Positions 1-9,067 of a stretch of DNA of 64,000 bases are shown here, one piece after another (the first letter of the stretch is position 1; every line of letters starts with the position of its first letter). The DNA is taken from NCBI RefSeq assembly GCF_030696665.1, contig NZ_JAUYRV010000044.1:21537-85536 (forward strand). Direction: 5' to 3'. Source of the DNA: Novosphingobium sp. (GTDB lineage Bacteria > Pseudomonadota > Alphaproteobacteria > Sphingomonadales > Sphingomonadaceae). The position numbers and the translations under genes are program-made. Under the pieces are notes generated by a model. It saw nothing but the letters and a program-made list of their open reading frames with translations. It had not been told where the DNA came from and did not search any database.

Positions 1-92
1 CCTGAGCTTGCAGAGTCTGACCGGGGCGGCTGGCTTGCCAGCCATCCGGTTGGGGCTGCCATCCGCTCAGGACGGCAGGGTGGACTTAGGCA

Positions 93-130
93 GGCTCAGC
101 CCTCTTCGAGGGGCTGGGCCTGTTTGCTTA
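93..130 (+). terminator. Rho-independent terminator of the gene left of the window
   Basis: GGCTCAGCCC (93-102) pairs with GGGCTGGGCC (111-120), with one T-G wobble, around an 8-base loop, and is followed by a T-rich run. It ends whatever lies upstream of fabF, outside the window; acpP is usual there but cannot be seen. A second perfect hairpin (GGCTGGC-TT-GCCAGCC, 28-43) lies before it without a T tract. Confidence 0.55.
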
Positions 131-146
131 TTTCCCGGAGAATTCA

Positions 147-1409
147 ATGCGTCGTGTCGTCGTAACCGGACTTGGCCTCGTCACCCCACTGGGCGCGGAC
201 GTGGAAACCGTTTGGAAGAACCTGCTCGCTGGAAAAAGCGGCGCGGGACCAATCACCAGGTTCGATACCAGCGACCACAAGTGCAAGATCGCCTGCGAGG
301 TGAAGCCGGCCGATCATGAATTCGGCTTCGACCCGGGCAAGCGGGTGGATCACAAGATTCAGCGCCAGGTCGATCCGTTCATCGTGTTCGGGATTGATGC
401 TGCAGGTCAGGCCATCGAAGACGCCGGGCTTGTCGATATGGACGACGATCTGAAGACGCGTACCGGCTGCTCGATTGGCTCAGGTATCGGCGGGTTGCCG
501 GGGATCGAAAGCGAATCGATTGTTCTGAAGGAAAAGGGGCCAAGCCGCGTTTCCCCGCACTTCGTCCATGGCCGCCTGATCAACCTGATCTCCGGGCAGG
601 TATCGATCAAATACGGGCTGATGGGGCCGAACCACGCAGTCGTCACCGCATGCTCCACCGGCGCGCACTCGATCGGCGATGCCGCGCGTATGATCAAGGA
701 CGGCGATGCCGACGTGATGCTGGCGGGCGGCGCGGAAAGCACGATCAACCCGCTGGGCGTTGCAGGCTTTGCACAGGCCCGCGCCCTGAACTGCAGCTAT
801 AACGACCGTCCGACCGAAGCGAGCCGGCCTTACGATAAGGATCGTGACGGCTTTGTGATGGGCGAAGGCGCGGGCGTGGTGGTGCTTGAGGAATACGAGC
901 ATGCCAAGGCACGCGGCGCGAAAATCTATGCCGAGGTGGTCGGCTATGGCCTGTCGGGCGACGCCTATCACGTGACCGCGCCGCACCCCGAAGGCAAGGG
1001 CGCGGAACTGGCCATGCGCATGGCGCTGAAGAAGGCCGGGATGACCGCAGGCGACATCGACTATGTCAACGCCCACGGCACTTCCACGATGGCCGATACG
1101 ATTGAACTGGCAGCGGTGAAGCGTGTGCTGGGCGATGATCTTTCGGGCGCATCGATGAGCAGCACCAAATCAGCCATCGGTCACTTGCTGGGTGGCGCAG
1201 GCGCAGTGGAAGCAATCTTCTGCATCTTGGCCATTCGTGACCAGATCGTGCCGCCAACGCTGAACCTGCATAATCCCGATGAAGGCACCGAGGGAGTGGA
1301 CCTCGTGCCGCACGTCGCCAAGCGCCGTAAGGTGCGCGCGGCGCTGAACAACTCTTTCGGGTTTGGTGGAACCAATGCCAGCGTCATTGTAAAAGCGCTG
1401 GAAGACTAA
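147..1409 (+). CDS. fabF: 3-oxoacyl-ACP synthase II (FabF)
   Basis: This is a 420-residue condensing enzyme of fatty acid elongation that joins malonyl-ACP to an acyl-ACP in the cytoplasm. The thiolase-fold active site is complete: Cys169 in VTACSTGAHS, His310 in NAHGTST, and Lys341 with His346 in KSAIGHLLGG. The glycine-rich end FGFGGTNAS is also present. Length matches the family. It starts at an ATG after GGAG, and mltG follows after 11 bases, the usual fabF-mltG pairing of alphaproteobacteria. Confidence 0.97.
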   Translation: MRRVVVTGLGLVTPLGADVETVWKNLLAGKSGAGPITRFDTSDHKCKIACEVKPADHEFGFDPGKRVDHKIQRQVDPFIVFGIDAAGQAIEDAGLVDMDDDLKTRTGCSIGSGIGGLPGIESESIVLKEKGPSRVSPHFVHGRLINLISGQVSIKYGLMGPNHAVVTACSTGAHSIGDAARMIKDGDADVMLAGGAESTINPLGVAGFAQARALNCSYNDRPTEASRPYDKDRDGFVMGEGAGVVVLEEYEHAKARGAKIYAEVVGYGLSGDAYHVTAPHPEGKGAELAMRMALKKAGMTAGDIDYVNAHGTSTMADTIELAAVKRVLGDDLSGASMSSTKSAIGHLLGGAGAVEAIFCILAIRDQIVPPTLNLHNPDEGTEGVDLVPHVAKRRKVRAALNNSFGFGGTNASVIVKALED

Positions 1410-1420
1410 GGACGAAATCA

Positions 1421-2398
1421 ATGGCTCGCCGTCGTCGTTCGAAGCTGCCGCTGGTTGCGGTGGTTCTATTGGTGGTGGGCGCATTGGGCTGGCTGGCGGG
1501 CGGCTGGGTTTCTACCGGGCCGCTTGAGAGCCAGATCGAATTTGACGTTGGCGCAGGCGCTGGTCTGAGTGTGCTTTCCGACGATCTTGAGACGCAAGGC
1601 GCGATCCGGTCAGCCACGCTGTTCAAATTGCGCGCGTCGTTGCTGGGTGGGGGGACCGAAGTCCGCAAGGGTTCTTTCCTGATCCCCAAGGGCGCAAGCG
1701 AAGCGACGATCCTTGAAATCCTCAAGGGCGACAAGGTGATCCGCCGCCTGATCACCATTCCCGAAGGCATGCCATCGATCATGGTGGCCGAACGGTTGAT
1801 GGCCAACAAGGATCTTACCGGGCCGGTGTCTACGCCCGGCGAAGGCACCGTTCTGCCCGACAGCTATGATTGGCAGAAGGGCGAGCCGCGCGCTGCCGTG
1901 CTAAAGAGGATGCAGGCGGCGATGGACAAGACGCTGGCGGAATTGTGGGCCAAGCGCTCCCCCCGCACGGTGGCCAAGACCCCGCAAGAAGCGCTGATTC
2001 TTGCGTCCATCGTGGAAAAGGAAACCGGCAAGCCCGAGGAGCGCCGCATGGTGGCTGGCCTGTACTCCAACCGGGTGCGTCAGGGCATGCTGTTGCAAGC
2101 CGATCCGACGATCATTTATCCGATCACCAAGGGCAAACCACTGGGGCGGCGCATCCGTCAGTCTGAAATTCAGGCGGTGAACGGATACAACACCTATACA
2201 ATGGTAGGCCTGCCCAACGGGCCGATTACCAACCCGGGCCGCGCTTCAATCGCAGCCGTGCTTGATCCTGCCGAAACGGAAGCACTTTTCATGGTGGCGG
2301 ACGGCACGGGAGGGCATGTTTTTGCCGACACCTTGGAACAGCATAATGCCAATGTTGCTAAGTGGTTCGCCCTGCGCAAGGCGCGTGGCGAGTTGTGA
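1421..2398 (+). CDS. mltG: Endolytic murein transglycosylase MltG
   Basis: A 325-residue YceG-family protein that cleaves nascent glycan strands in the periplasm and so ends their elongation. A basic N-terminus (MARRRRSK) is followed by one membrane anchor at about residues 9-29. The catalytic region is recognisable from ASIVEKETGKPEERRMVAGLY, with the family's catalytic Glu, and from LQADPTIIYP and the NTY..GLPNGPI.NPG motif. It lies 11 bases after fabF and is probably co-transcribed with it. Confidence 0.95.
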   Translation: MARRRRSKLPLVAVVLLVVGALGWLAGGWVSTGPLESQIEFDVGAGAGLSVLSDDLETQGAIRSATLFKLRASLLGGGTEVRKGSFLIPKGASEATILEILKGDKVIRRLITIPEGMPSIMVAERLMANKDLTGPVSTPGEGTVLPDSYDWQKGEPRAAVLKRMQAAMDKTLAELWAKRSPRTVAKTPQEALILASIVEKETGKPEERRMVAGLYSNRVRQGMLLQADPTIIYPITKGKPLGRRIRQSEIQAVNGYNTYTMVGLPNGPITNPGRASIAAVLDPAETEALFMVADGTGGHVFADTLEQHNANVAKWFALRKARGEL

Positions 2399-2641
2399 GC
2401 AAGTGCGGAAATCATGTCCGGAATGGTTAGGAAGTTCTTCCATTCTTAATGGTTCTTGCCTAAGGTTTTTTACGGAGGCACTAGGATAGAGCTTGCTCTT
2501 CCCAGAATCCGGGGAACATTGCGGCTGTACCGATCCGCCTATGCAAATAGGCATTTTCGGTTTTGCCGAATGTTCCCACCTCCTCCCTTTCGGGCAACCC
2601 CTTTGGAACTGCCCATTTGCGTCTGACAGTCCTGCAAAATT

Positions 2642-3190
2642 ATGCCAAGCAACGGCATGTTTTCCGCTGAAGATCGCGCACCCCTGATCGTGACGGCGAC
2701 GCTGCCCGGTGACGTGCAGACGTGGGCAAACCATCTGCGCGAGTCGCACTTCCCGCCCGAACGCAATTACCTTTCCGCGCATGTCACGCTGTTCCACGCG
2801 CTGCCATCAAGCGTTCTGGCGGAGGCAAAGGCGCTGCTTGCCAGGCTTGCGGGCGAGACCGCTCCCGTCCCGGCGCGGATTGATGCGGTGATGGACTTGG
2901 GGCGTGGCACGGCCTTCCGTATCCATTGCCCTGCCATGCTTGACCTCCGTGCAGAGATTGCAGAGCACTTCCACGGCATGCTGACCGCGCAGGACCAAGG
3001 CAAGCCACGGCTCCATGTAACCGTGCAGAACAAGGTGCTGAGGGCTGCGTCCATTGCGCTGCAACAACAGCTGGCGGCAGAATTCACGCCCCGCGATTTC
3101 GCTTTTGCAGGCTTTGCGCTGTATCATTATCGTGGCGGGCCGTGGGAGGATGCAGGCCGCTGGGCGTTCCGGGGCAAGCGAAAGGCTTGA
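2642..3190 (+). CDS. 2'-5' RNA ligase family protein (2H phosphoesterase)
   Basis: A 182-residue protein of the 2H phosphoesterase (LigT-like) superfamily. The two hallmark motifs are visible: HVTL at about residue 45 and HVTV at about residue 123, which together form the active site for cyclic phosphate or 2'-5' linkages. The substrate cannot be told from sequence. There is no strong ribosome-binding site; the start may be this ATG or the one five codons later. The 243 bases between mltG and this gene show no other gene. Confidence 0.8.
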   Translation: MPSNGMFSAEDRAPLIVTATLPGDVQTWANHLRESHFPPERNYLSAHVTLFHALPSSVLAEAKALLARLAGETAPVPARIDAVMDLGRGTAFRIHCPAMLDLRAEIAEHFHGMLTAQDQGKPRLHVTVQNKVLRAASIALQQQLAAEFTPRDFAFAGFALYHYRGGPWEDAGRWAFRGKRKA

Positions 3191-3221
3191 TCGCGGGCGC
3201 AAGGCAGGACAGGGCAGGGGG

Positions 3222-4502
3222 ATGAACAAGCTTCCCGATTGGTACACGTCCGGGCGCAACCACGTCTGGCTGCCCTATACCCAGATGAAGACGGTGCGGC
3301 CGCCGCTGCCGGTGGTCGCGGCGCAAGGAACGCGCCTTACGCTGGCTGACGGGCGTGAACTGGTCGACGGGATTTCCAGCTGGTGGGCCTGCGTCCACGG
3401 TTATCGCCATCCCCATATCGAGGCCGCCGTGCAGCGGCAGTTGCAGACGTTGCCGCATGTCATGCTGGGTGGTCTGGCGCACGAACAGGCCTATGTTCTG
3501 GCGAAGCGGCTGGCGGCGTTGCTGCCGGGCGATCTGAACCACGTGTTCTTCAGCGATTCGGGCTCCGTCGCGGTTGAAGTGGCAATGAAGATGGCGGCGC
3601 AGTTCTGGCTGAACCAAGGGCAGCGCCGCGTGAAGTTCCTGTGCTTTCGCGGCGGCTACCACGGCGACACCTTCGCCACGATGAGCGTGTGCGACCCGGA
3701 TGAGGGCATGCACAGCCTGTTCAAGGGCGCGTTGCTGGAACAGGTCGTGGTCGATCTGCCGCGCGATGCAGCCGGCGAAGCGGCACTGGGCGAGGTGATC
3801 GCGCGGCATCGCGGTGAACTGGCGGGCATCGTGGTTGAACCGCTGGTGCAGGGCGCAGGTGGCATGGTGTTCCATGACAGCTTCACATTGCAGGCGCTGC
3901 GGCGACTGGCTGATGAGCACGATCTGCTGCTGATCTTCGACGAGATATTCGTAGGGCTTGGGCGGCTGGGCGACGCCATGTTCGCCTGTCAGATTGCCGG
4001 CGTGCAGCCGGATATCGTCACGCTGTCCAAGGCATTGACCGGGGGCACATTGCCGCTGGCGGCCACCATTGCGAGCACGCGTATACACGATGGGTTTTTG
4101 TCGGATGACCCCATGCACGCGCTGATGCACGGGCCGACCTACATGGGCAACGCCTTGGGCTGCGCAGCCGCCAATGCCTCGCTTGACCTGTTCGAGCAGG
4201 AGCCAAGGCTGGAGCAGGCGCGCGGCATCGGGGCGCAACTGGAGCATATGCTGGCACCGTTGCGTGGGCTGGCAGGCGTGAAGGACGTGCGCGTGCGCGG
4301 CGCGATTGGCGTGGTGCAGCTTGACCGGCCAGCCCCTGCAGACCAGCTCTCTGCTGCCTGCATAGAGCGCGGCGTATGGCTGCGCCCGTTTCGCGACATC
4401 CTCTACACCACCCCGCCCCTGACCATTGGCGAGGATGATTTGGCACAAGTCGGCGCGGCCATGATTTCAGCGATCCGCAACTGGAGCGAGAGCGTTGCAT
4501 GA
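3222..4502 (+). CDS. bioA: Adenosylmethionine-8-amino-7-oxononanoate aminotransferase
   Basis: A 426-residue class-III PLP aminotransferase of biotin synthesis, converting KAPA to DAPA with S-adenosylmethionine as amino donor. Diagnostic stretches are WLPYTQM near the N-terminus, the BioA signature DGISSWWACVHGYRHP, FRGGYHGDT, the DEIFVGLGRLG PLP-aspartate region and SKALTGGTLPLA with the Schiff-base Lys. The open frame extends upstream, but the ATG at 3222 follows AGGGG directly and gives the normal family N-terminus. No other bio gene is nearby. Biotin is also the cofactor of the large carboxylase at 15405-19016. Confidence 0.95.
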   Translation: MNKLPDWYTSGRNHVWLPYTQMKTVRPPLPVVAAQGTRLTLADGRELVDGISSWWACVHGYRHPHIEAAVQRQLQTLPHVMLGGLAHEQAYVLAKRLAALLPGDLNHVFFSDSGSVAVEVAMKMAAQFWLNQGQRRVKFLCFRGGYHGDTFATMSVCDPDEGMHSLFKGALLEQVVVDLPRDAAGEAALGEVIARHRGELAGIVVEPLVQGAGGMVFHDSFTLQALRRLADEHDLLLIFDEIFVGLGRLGDAMFACQIAGVQPDIVTLSKALTGGTLPLAATIASTRIHDGFLSDDPMHALMHGPTYMGNALGCAAANASLDLFEQEPRLEQARGIGAQLEHMLAPLRGLAGVKDVRVRGAIGVVQLDRPAPADQLSAACIERGVWLRPFRDILYTTPPLTIGEDDLAQVGAAMISAIRNWSESVA

Positions 4503-4530
4503 TGACTGTGCAATTCAACGCGGAAAACCC

Positions 4531-4559
4531 TTGCCTAGCCCGCAACCGATGGCTAAACG
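4531..4559 (+). promoter_or_regulatory. Probable sigma-70 promoter of tRNA-Thr
   Basis: TTGCCT (4531-4536) and TAAACG (4554-4559) are separated by 17 bases. The implied start near 4566 is about 15 bases before the mature tRNA. Assigned from spacing and resemblance only. Confidence 0.45.
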
Positions 4560-4580
4560 CCGCCCCTGCCCACAGGGCAT

Positions 4581-4656
4581 GCCGCTTTAGCTCAGTCGGT
4601 AGAGCACATCATTCGTAATGATGGGGTCAGGTGTTCGAATCACCTAAGCGGCACCA
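4581..4656 (+). tRNA. tRNA-Thr (anticodon CGT)
   Basis: The acceptor arms GCCGCTT (4581-4587) and AAGCGGC (4646-4652) pair fully, followed by discriminator A and an encoded CCA (4654-4656). The D arm is GCTC/GAGC. The anticodon stem CATCA/TGATG encloses TTCGTAA with anticodon CGT at 4614-4616, which reads ACG. The T arm contains GTTCGAATC. No integrase or repeated tRNA end is seen nearby. Confidence 0.97.
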
Positions 4657-4734
4657 TTTTCCCCTTATGTTTACAAAGATCGCACGCGGGCGACCCGGGG
4701 TGTTTGGCAATCTTCCGAGCCATTTGCGCTGGCG

Positions 4735-4763
4735 TTGTCAGCGTCGGTTGCATGAAGTGCAAT
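4735..4763 (+). promoter_or_regulatory. Candidate promoter of a small RNA
   Basis: TTGTCA (4735-4740), 17 bases, then TGCAAT (4758-4763). The -35 matches TTGACA at five of six positions. A start near 4770 would give a short transcript ending at the strong terminator at 4849-4879. Confidence 0.35.
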
Positions 4764-4769
4764 GGCATC

Positions 4770-4879
4770 CGCGCCGTTCGCACTTGCAGCACTTTTGATT
4801 GAGGTGGATAGAGAACGCGCCTTTCAGGCATCCTCTCCCAAACTTTTCAAAGGGTCGGCGCAAGCTGGCCCTTTTTTTT
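4770..4879 (+). ncRNA. Candidate small RNA of about 110 nt
   Basis: There is no convincing protein-coding frame between the tRNA and the lipoprotein gene (4657-4989), yet the gap has a plausible promoter (4735-4763) and a strong intrinsic terminator. A small internal hairpin (GCCT-TTC-AGGC) is followed by unpaired CCTCTCCC, a pyrimidine-rich stretch of the kind used by alphaproteobacterial small RNAs to pair with Shine-Dalgarno regions. No Rfam family is recognised by eye. Alternatively this is only the trailer of the tRNA transcript. Confidence 0.35.
4849..4879 (+). terminator. Strong Rho-independent terminator
   Basis: AAAGGGTCGGC (4849-4859) pairs with GCTGGCCCTTT (4864-4874) through 11 base pairs, two of them wobble, around a GCAA tetraloop, followed by a run of eight T. 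The T run works only for the plus strand. Confidence 0.8.
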
Positions 4880-4989
4880 GGCCGGGTGTCGGGGTGGTCT
4901 TGATCAGCTGGATCGACGGGGCGTTTGCTTGGGACGAAGAGGCGGGCTAGAGAGCCATCCATATGCAAATCGCAACGGGAAACGCGCCG

Positions 4990-5511
4990 ATGATCCGGGC
5001 AAGAGTGCTTGCACTGCTGGTGCTCACGACGTCTGCAATCGCCGGATGCGCCGGTCCGATCGAGACGCACGCGGGCATGGACGGCCTTGGGCTTTCCGGC
5101 CAATCGACGCTTGCGGTGGTGCCCGCGTCGGGGGCAGGCAGCGCTGCCGATGACGCAATCTCTGCGGTGATCAAGGCGCTGGAACGGCGCGGCATGACCG
5201 TGGCAGACGCTTCTGCGGCGCGGCTTACGGTTGCCATTGCGGAGCGGCCCGCTGCTCTGGGGATTCTGACCGAGGACGGAAAGGTGCTGTCCGGTTCAAA
5301 ACGTCAGCGTCTGCTGCAGAGCTGTGAAGACCGGACTCACAGGATGCTGCTGGTGCTGGAGACTGTCGGAGCGCCGCCGGTGCGTGCGTGGGCAGAAGAG
5401 GACCATTGCAAGGGCGAACTTTCCGCAAGCGTGATGCCTCTGGCCGAGCGTGCCGTGGCCGCGCTTGCCGATCGGCGCATGGGGTTGACCTTGCGTTCAG
5501 GCCGCGATTGA
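4990..5511 (+). CDS. Putative lipoprotein of unknown function
   Basis: A 173-residue protein with a basic N-terminus, a hydrophobic core and a lipobox ending AIAGC, so the mature protein would be lipid-anchored at its Cys. The rest is a small alpha/beta-like region (DDAISAVIKALERRGMTVADAS) with two further Cys. The open frame begins at 4963, but the ATG at 4990 places the signal peptide at the N-terminus. No family is recognised. It converges on the histidine kinase gene, 7 bases away. Confidence 0.7.
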   Translation: MIRARVLALLVLTTSAIAGCAGPIETHAGMDGLGLSGQSTLAVVPASGAGSAADDAISAVIKALERRGMTVADASAARLTVAIAERPAALGILTEDGKVLSGSKRQRLLQSCEDRTHRMLLVLETVGAPPVRAWAEEDHCKGELSASVMPLAERAVAALADRRMGLTLRSGRD

Positions 5512-5518
5512 TCGCATT

Positions 5519-7693
5519 TCAATTCGGTTCAGGCTCGTCTTCCAGCAGCGCAAGCGGCAATTCCACGCAGAATTGCGCGCCGTAGCCTTCGTGGTGTCTG
5601 TAGGTGACGCGGCCACCGTGACGCAGGGCGATGGTCTGGACGAAGGCGAGGCCGAGGCCGAGGCTGCCGGTTTCATCGGCGGCGCGGCCTTGCGCATATA
5701 GGGCGAAGGGGTTGGCGATGCGGCCCGGCGGCATTTCCGGACCTGGTCCCGCCACCGTCAGGATCGCGCGACTGCCTGCAGCCTCTACCCCAAAGCACAC
5801 AGTCGCTGCATCCGGGGCAAACTTTACCGCATTTTCAAGCAGGTTCAGCGCGGCGCGCAAGATCATGCTGCGATCACCCATGACCCAGATTTCGCCGTCC
5901 AGACACTCGTCGCGCACAACGACCTGCCTCGGGCGGGCCCGCGGCCAGACCATGTCAGCCGCTTCGCGCGCCACGTCGCACAAGTCGACAGGTTCGGGTT
6001 CCATCGGTCGCCGCCTCGCGCGGGACAATTGCACGAAATCGTCCGCCAGCTTCAAGGCATGGCGCGCGTGACGGCGGATCGCCTCAAGTGTGGCGGCGGG
6101 CGGCGCGCCGGTCTTTCCACCAAGCTGCTCCGTCTCAAGCAAAGTTACGATTGCGGCATTGGGTGAGCGAATATCGTGCGAAAGGAATTGCAGAATATCG
6201 TCCCGCTCTTCGGCAATGCGCTGCAGATCTGTCACATCAGCATAGCTGAAAATTTTGTAATCGCCCGAAAAATCGGCGGTTTCCGGCAGGAAGAAGCGAC
6301 CTTGCACATCGCGCAGGAGGCTGTGGTCATTCTCTCGCACTGGTAAAAGGCCCGCGGCTACATCGGCGATCGGCCGCCCCGTCAGGCCATCGCCAAAAAG
6401 CGTTACGGCAGCCCGGTTGCCAAGGACGATCCGACCTTCGCGGTCGACCACGCAGATTGCCGCAGGCAGCCATTCAACCGCTTCGCTGACAAAGCTGCGC
6501 AAGCGACGCAACTGTTCGATCAAGTCGGCAAGCCGGTTGGCATCGCGCGAAACGATGTCGCCACCACGCCGGGACGCAGGCGTTGCCAAGGCCAGTCCTG
6601 GCTCCTTCTCCAGCGCTGCGGTGCGGACAACAACAAACCGCGCGATGACGTTGAGGCGTCGCCACCCCCACAGGATGTGCGCAGCCATCAGTCCTGCGAC
6701 GGCACCGGCTGGCGGCAACCAGATGGCGGAAAACAGCAGCAGGCCCAAGCTGATTGCCACTACGCCGACGGCCAGCCCCACGGCCAGCCAGAAGCTGGAT
6801 GAGGGGGAGAGCCGCAGAAACGCGGCCATCAACACAATCAGCGGGAGCAGCGCCAATGCCGCGCGCTGTTGTCGCGGCAGCGCGCGGATGGCGGCCCCCT
6901 GCAGTTGGGTATTCAGCAGGTTGGCTTCGATTTCCACGCCCGAAAGCAGGCCTCCTGCCATGCGCGGAACGGGTTGCTGGTTGGCAAGGCCGGGTGCGGT
7001 TGCACCGACCAGCAGCAGCTTGCCGCGCACCAGTGCAGGCGGCACTTCTCCGGCAGCGAGGCTGGCGAAGGAAATGCGGCGGAAGGCACCGCGCGGGGCG
7101 TAGTTGATCAGCGTATCCGCGCTTTGGTGGGGCTGGGGCGAAGGTGCGAGCAGGGAATAGAGCGGTGGCAGAGCATCATTGCCGCTGGCAGGGAGAGGTG
7201 GGACTTTGCGGATGACGCCGTCATCATCCGGTAGCAGTTCGACCGACCCAAACCCTGCAGCGGTCGCTTCCAGCACTGGTGGCGGTAGCTGCTGTGCAAT
7301 CGTCCGGCCCATCCCATCCTGTTCGATCAGGGCGGGCAGGTAGACTGGCGCGGCCCGGGTCATCGCCTCGGACAATTCCGAATCCTGCGGGGATTCGTCT
7401 AAAAACAGGACGCTGTAAGCAATCGCTTCTGGCCGGTATTGCGAGACCGCATCCAGCATCCGGGCGTGTTCGCTGCGCGGCCAAGGCCAACGTCCCAACG
7501 CTTGCAGGCTCGGCTCGTCAATTTCGACAATCAGAATGCGATCATCAACCGGCGGTGCGACCAGTCGCAATGCCTGATCGTAGATCGGGTTGTCCACCAT
7601 CGACAGCCGCTGGTTGGCGGTGGCCAGCCAAGCCAGCGCGCCAGCAAGAAGCGCGACGAGCAGCCACTCGCCATAGAGCCGCCGTAGCAACAC
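5519..7693 (-). CDS. CHASE2-domain sensor histidine kinase
   Basis: A 724-residue membrane kinase. A first membrane helix (about residues 10-28) precedes an extracytoplasmic CHASE2 domain (about 35-260, with ILIVEIDEPSLQALGRWPWPR). Then come three membrane helices (about 270-345), a PAS-like region (about 400-490, ICVVDREGRIVLGNRAA), a dimerisation domain with His in LSHDIRSPNAA, and an ATPase domain with N box NLLENAVKF and G2 box GSLGLGLAF. The G1 box reads GPGPE where DxGxG is expected, so the adenine-contacting Asp is absent. It lies 3 bases after the LysM-FecR gene and is the last gene of the unit with the response regulator. Confidence 0.9.
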   Translation of the reverse strand: MLLRRLYGEWLLVALLAGALAWLATANQRLSMVDNPIYDQALRLVAPPVDDRILIVEIDEPSLQALGRWPWPRSEHARMLDAVSQYRPEAIAYSVLFLDESPQDSELSEAMTRAAPVYLPALIEQDGMGRTIAQQLPPPVLEATAAGFGSVELLPDDDGVIRKVPPLPASGNDALPPLYSLLAPSPQPHQSADTLINYAPRGAFRRISFASLAAGEVPPALVRGKLLLVGATAPGLANQQPVPRMAGGLLSGVEIEANLLNTQLQGAAIRALPRQQRAALALLPLIVLMAAFLRLSPSSSFWLAVGLAVGVVAISLGLLLFSAIWLPPAGAVAGLMAAHILWGWRRLNVIARFVVVRTAALEKEPGLALATPASRRGGDIVSRDANRLADLIEQLRRLRSFVSEAVEWLPAAICVVDREGRIVLGNRAAVTLFGDGLTGRPIADVAAGLLPVRENDHSLLRDVQGRFFLPETADFSGDYKIFSYADVTDLQRIAEERDDILQFLSHDIRSPNAAIVTLLETEQLGGKTGAPPAATLEAIRRHARHALKLADDFVQLSRARRRPMEPEPVDLCDVAREAADMVWPRARPRQVVVRDECLDGEIWVMGDRSMILRAALNLLENAVKFAPDAATVCFGVEAAGSRAILTVAGPGPEMPPGRIANPFALYAQGRAADETGSLGLGLAFVQTIALRHGGRVTYRHHEGYGAQFCVELPLALLEDEPEPN

Positions 7694-7696
7694 CTG

Positions 7697-9067
7697 TCAG
7701 TCCGGTGCTGCTACGGTGAGCTTTTCGAACGGCAGCCAGTTTTCTACAACCTCGTCGCCATTCTCCTGACGTACGCCTACACGCCAACGGTAGATGCCCG
7801 GCGGAAGAGCGCGCAGACGGATGCCACCGGTTTGCAGGCCCGCTTCGTTGACAAGCCACGGTGCGGAATTGCCTGTGGAATCTGGCACTGTGCCCAGTTG
7901 GAAGCTGTACGTGCGCCGGCCTTCGCCTTCACCACCCCACGAGAAGCGCATGGAATCGGCATCGCTTTGCGCCGTTGCCGTGACCCCTGCGAGCACCCGG
8001 CGCATTGCGAAGGTCTGCGGCATGCCTTCAAGGCCGGACGGGGCGAGCGCGCTTACGCGAACGAAATGGCTGCCGTTGGGGATGCCGGCAAAAGCGAAGG
8101 TCGGGTTGTCGTTCTGCTGCTCTGCCAGCACTTTGATGAACCCTGCATCTTCGGCGATTTGCAGCCGATAGCCGCGCGCGCCAGAGAGTGGCGCGATGGC
8201 CAGTTGCACCGTCGGATCGGTCTGCACGCGGCCCGGCTGGACCAGATCGGGAGCGGAGAGCAAGTGCTCTGTCGCCAGATCGCCGGTGGGAGAGACCACT
8301 GCGCCAATCCCTTCGGTAAGGCTGGTTTCCGCACCGACTGCAGCGCTGCTTGCCGCTACGGTGCCTTCAAGCACTTCGGCCAGCGAGGTGTCGTCGTCAT
8401 AGCCGACACGGAAGCGGGTGCCGCGCACCGCAGCCAACGCGCGCGGGGTGCGTATGCGGAAGCGGTTGTTGCGATCGGTGCCAAGTGGGCTTGCGGACGT
8501 TTCCACTTTGCCGCCATCGACCGCCAGATCATAGTCGATGCTACCGGTCAGCGTAATGCGGTGTAGCCTTGCGATCCGCAGCCGCGTGCGCGTGGGCATT
8601 GAGGTGCGCGATCCGTTGGGCAGTTCCATCGTGACGAAGCCGTCCGCGCCGGTCTCTATTGATGCTCCCGGTGCCAGTTCGCTGCCAACGCGCGGGACAC
8701 TCCGCTGCCCGCCCTGCTGCACCGCCACATCGCCGCGCACCGCCACGATCCGCGCAGCAAGCGGTTCGGCGCGCAACAGATCAACCGGGATGCGCAGGAC
8801 CGTGCCGACCGGAATCCGTCGCGGATCGGAGATGCGGTTCATTCGCTGCACCACCCGGTAGCTCTCGGGCCGGGCCAGCGAACGCTGTGCGAGGGTAAAC
8901 AGGCTTTCGCCCTTGCGCAGGCCATATTCGATCACGTTCAGGGGGAGGGGGTTGACGATGGTCTTGACCCGCGCGGATTTGGCAAGCGCCTGATCCAGGC
9001 TGCACAGCAAGAGGCCCAGCGGAAGGATTTGGCTGATCGCCGACCGTGCAATTGCAGAACGGTTCAT
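7697..9067 (-). CDS. Exported LysM and FecR domain protein
   Basis: A 456-residue protein with an N-terminal signal sequence (MNRSAIARSAISQILPLGLL). A LysM peptidoglycan-binding domain follows (about residues 38-90, LRKGESLFTLAQRSL..PESY), then a FecR domain (about 95-240, with ALAAVRGTRFRVGYDDD) and two fibronectin-like segments. The ATG at 9067 overlaps the stop of the response regulator (TGATG), which favours it over the longer open frame. It probably senses or presents a cell-envelope signal to the CHASE2 kinase encoded directly downstream. That partnership is inferred from gene order. Confidence 0.85.
   Translation of the reverse strand: MNRSAIARSAISQILPLGLLLCSLDQALAKSARVKTIVNPLPLNVIEYGLRKGESLFTLAQRSLARPESYRVVQRMNRISDPRRIPVGTVLRIPVDLLRAEPLAARIVAVRGDVAVQQGGQRSVPRVGSELAPGASIETGADGFVTMELPNGSRTSMPTRTRLRIARLHRITLTGSIDYDLAVDGGKVETSASPLGTDRNNRFRIRTPRALAAVRGTRFRVGYDDDTSLAEVLEGTVAASSAAVGAETSLTEGIGAVVSPTGDLATEHLLSAPDLVQPGRVQTDPTVQLAIAPLSGARGYRLQIAEDAGFIKVLAEQQNDNPTFAFAGIPNGSHFVRVSALAPSGLEGMPQTFAMRRVLAGVTATAQSDADSMRFSWGGEGEGRRTYSFQLGTVPDSTGNSAPWLVNEAGLQTGGIRLRALPPGIYRWRVGVRQENGDEVVENWLPFEKLTVAAPD

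Noticed and set aside
3084..4448. 454-codon frame opposite bioA
   Set aside because: Antisense shadow with His/Arg/Gln-rich low-quality sequence; bioA is unambiguous.
4581..4989. Genomic-island integration at tRNA-Thr
   Set aside because: No integrase, no second copy of the tRNA end and no composition change were seen beside it.
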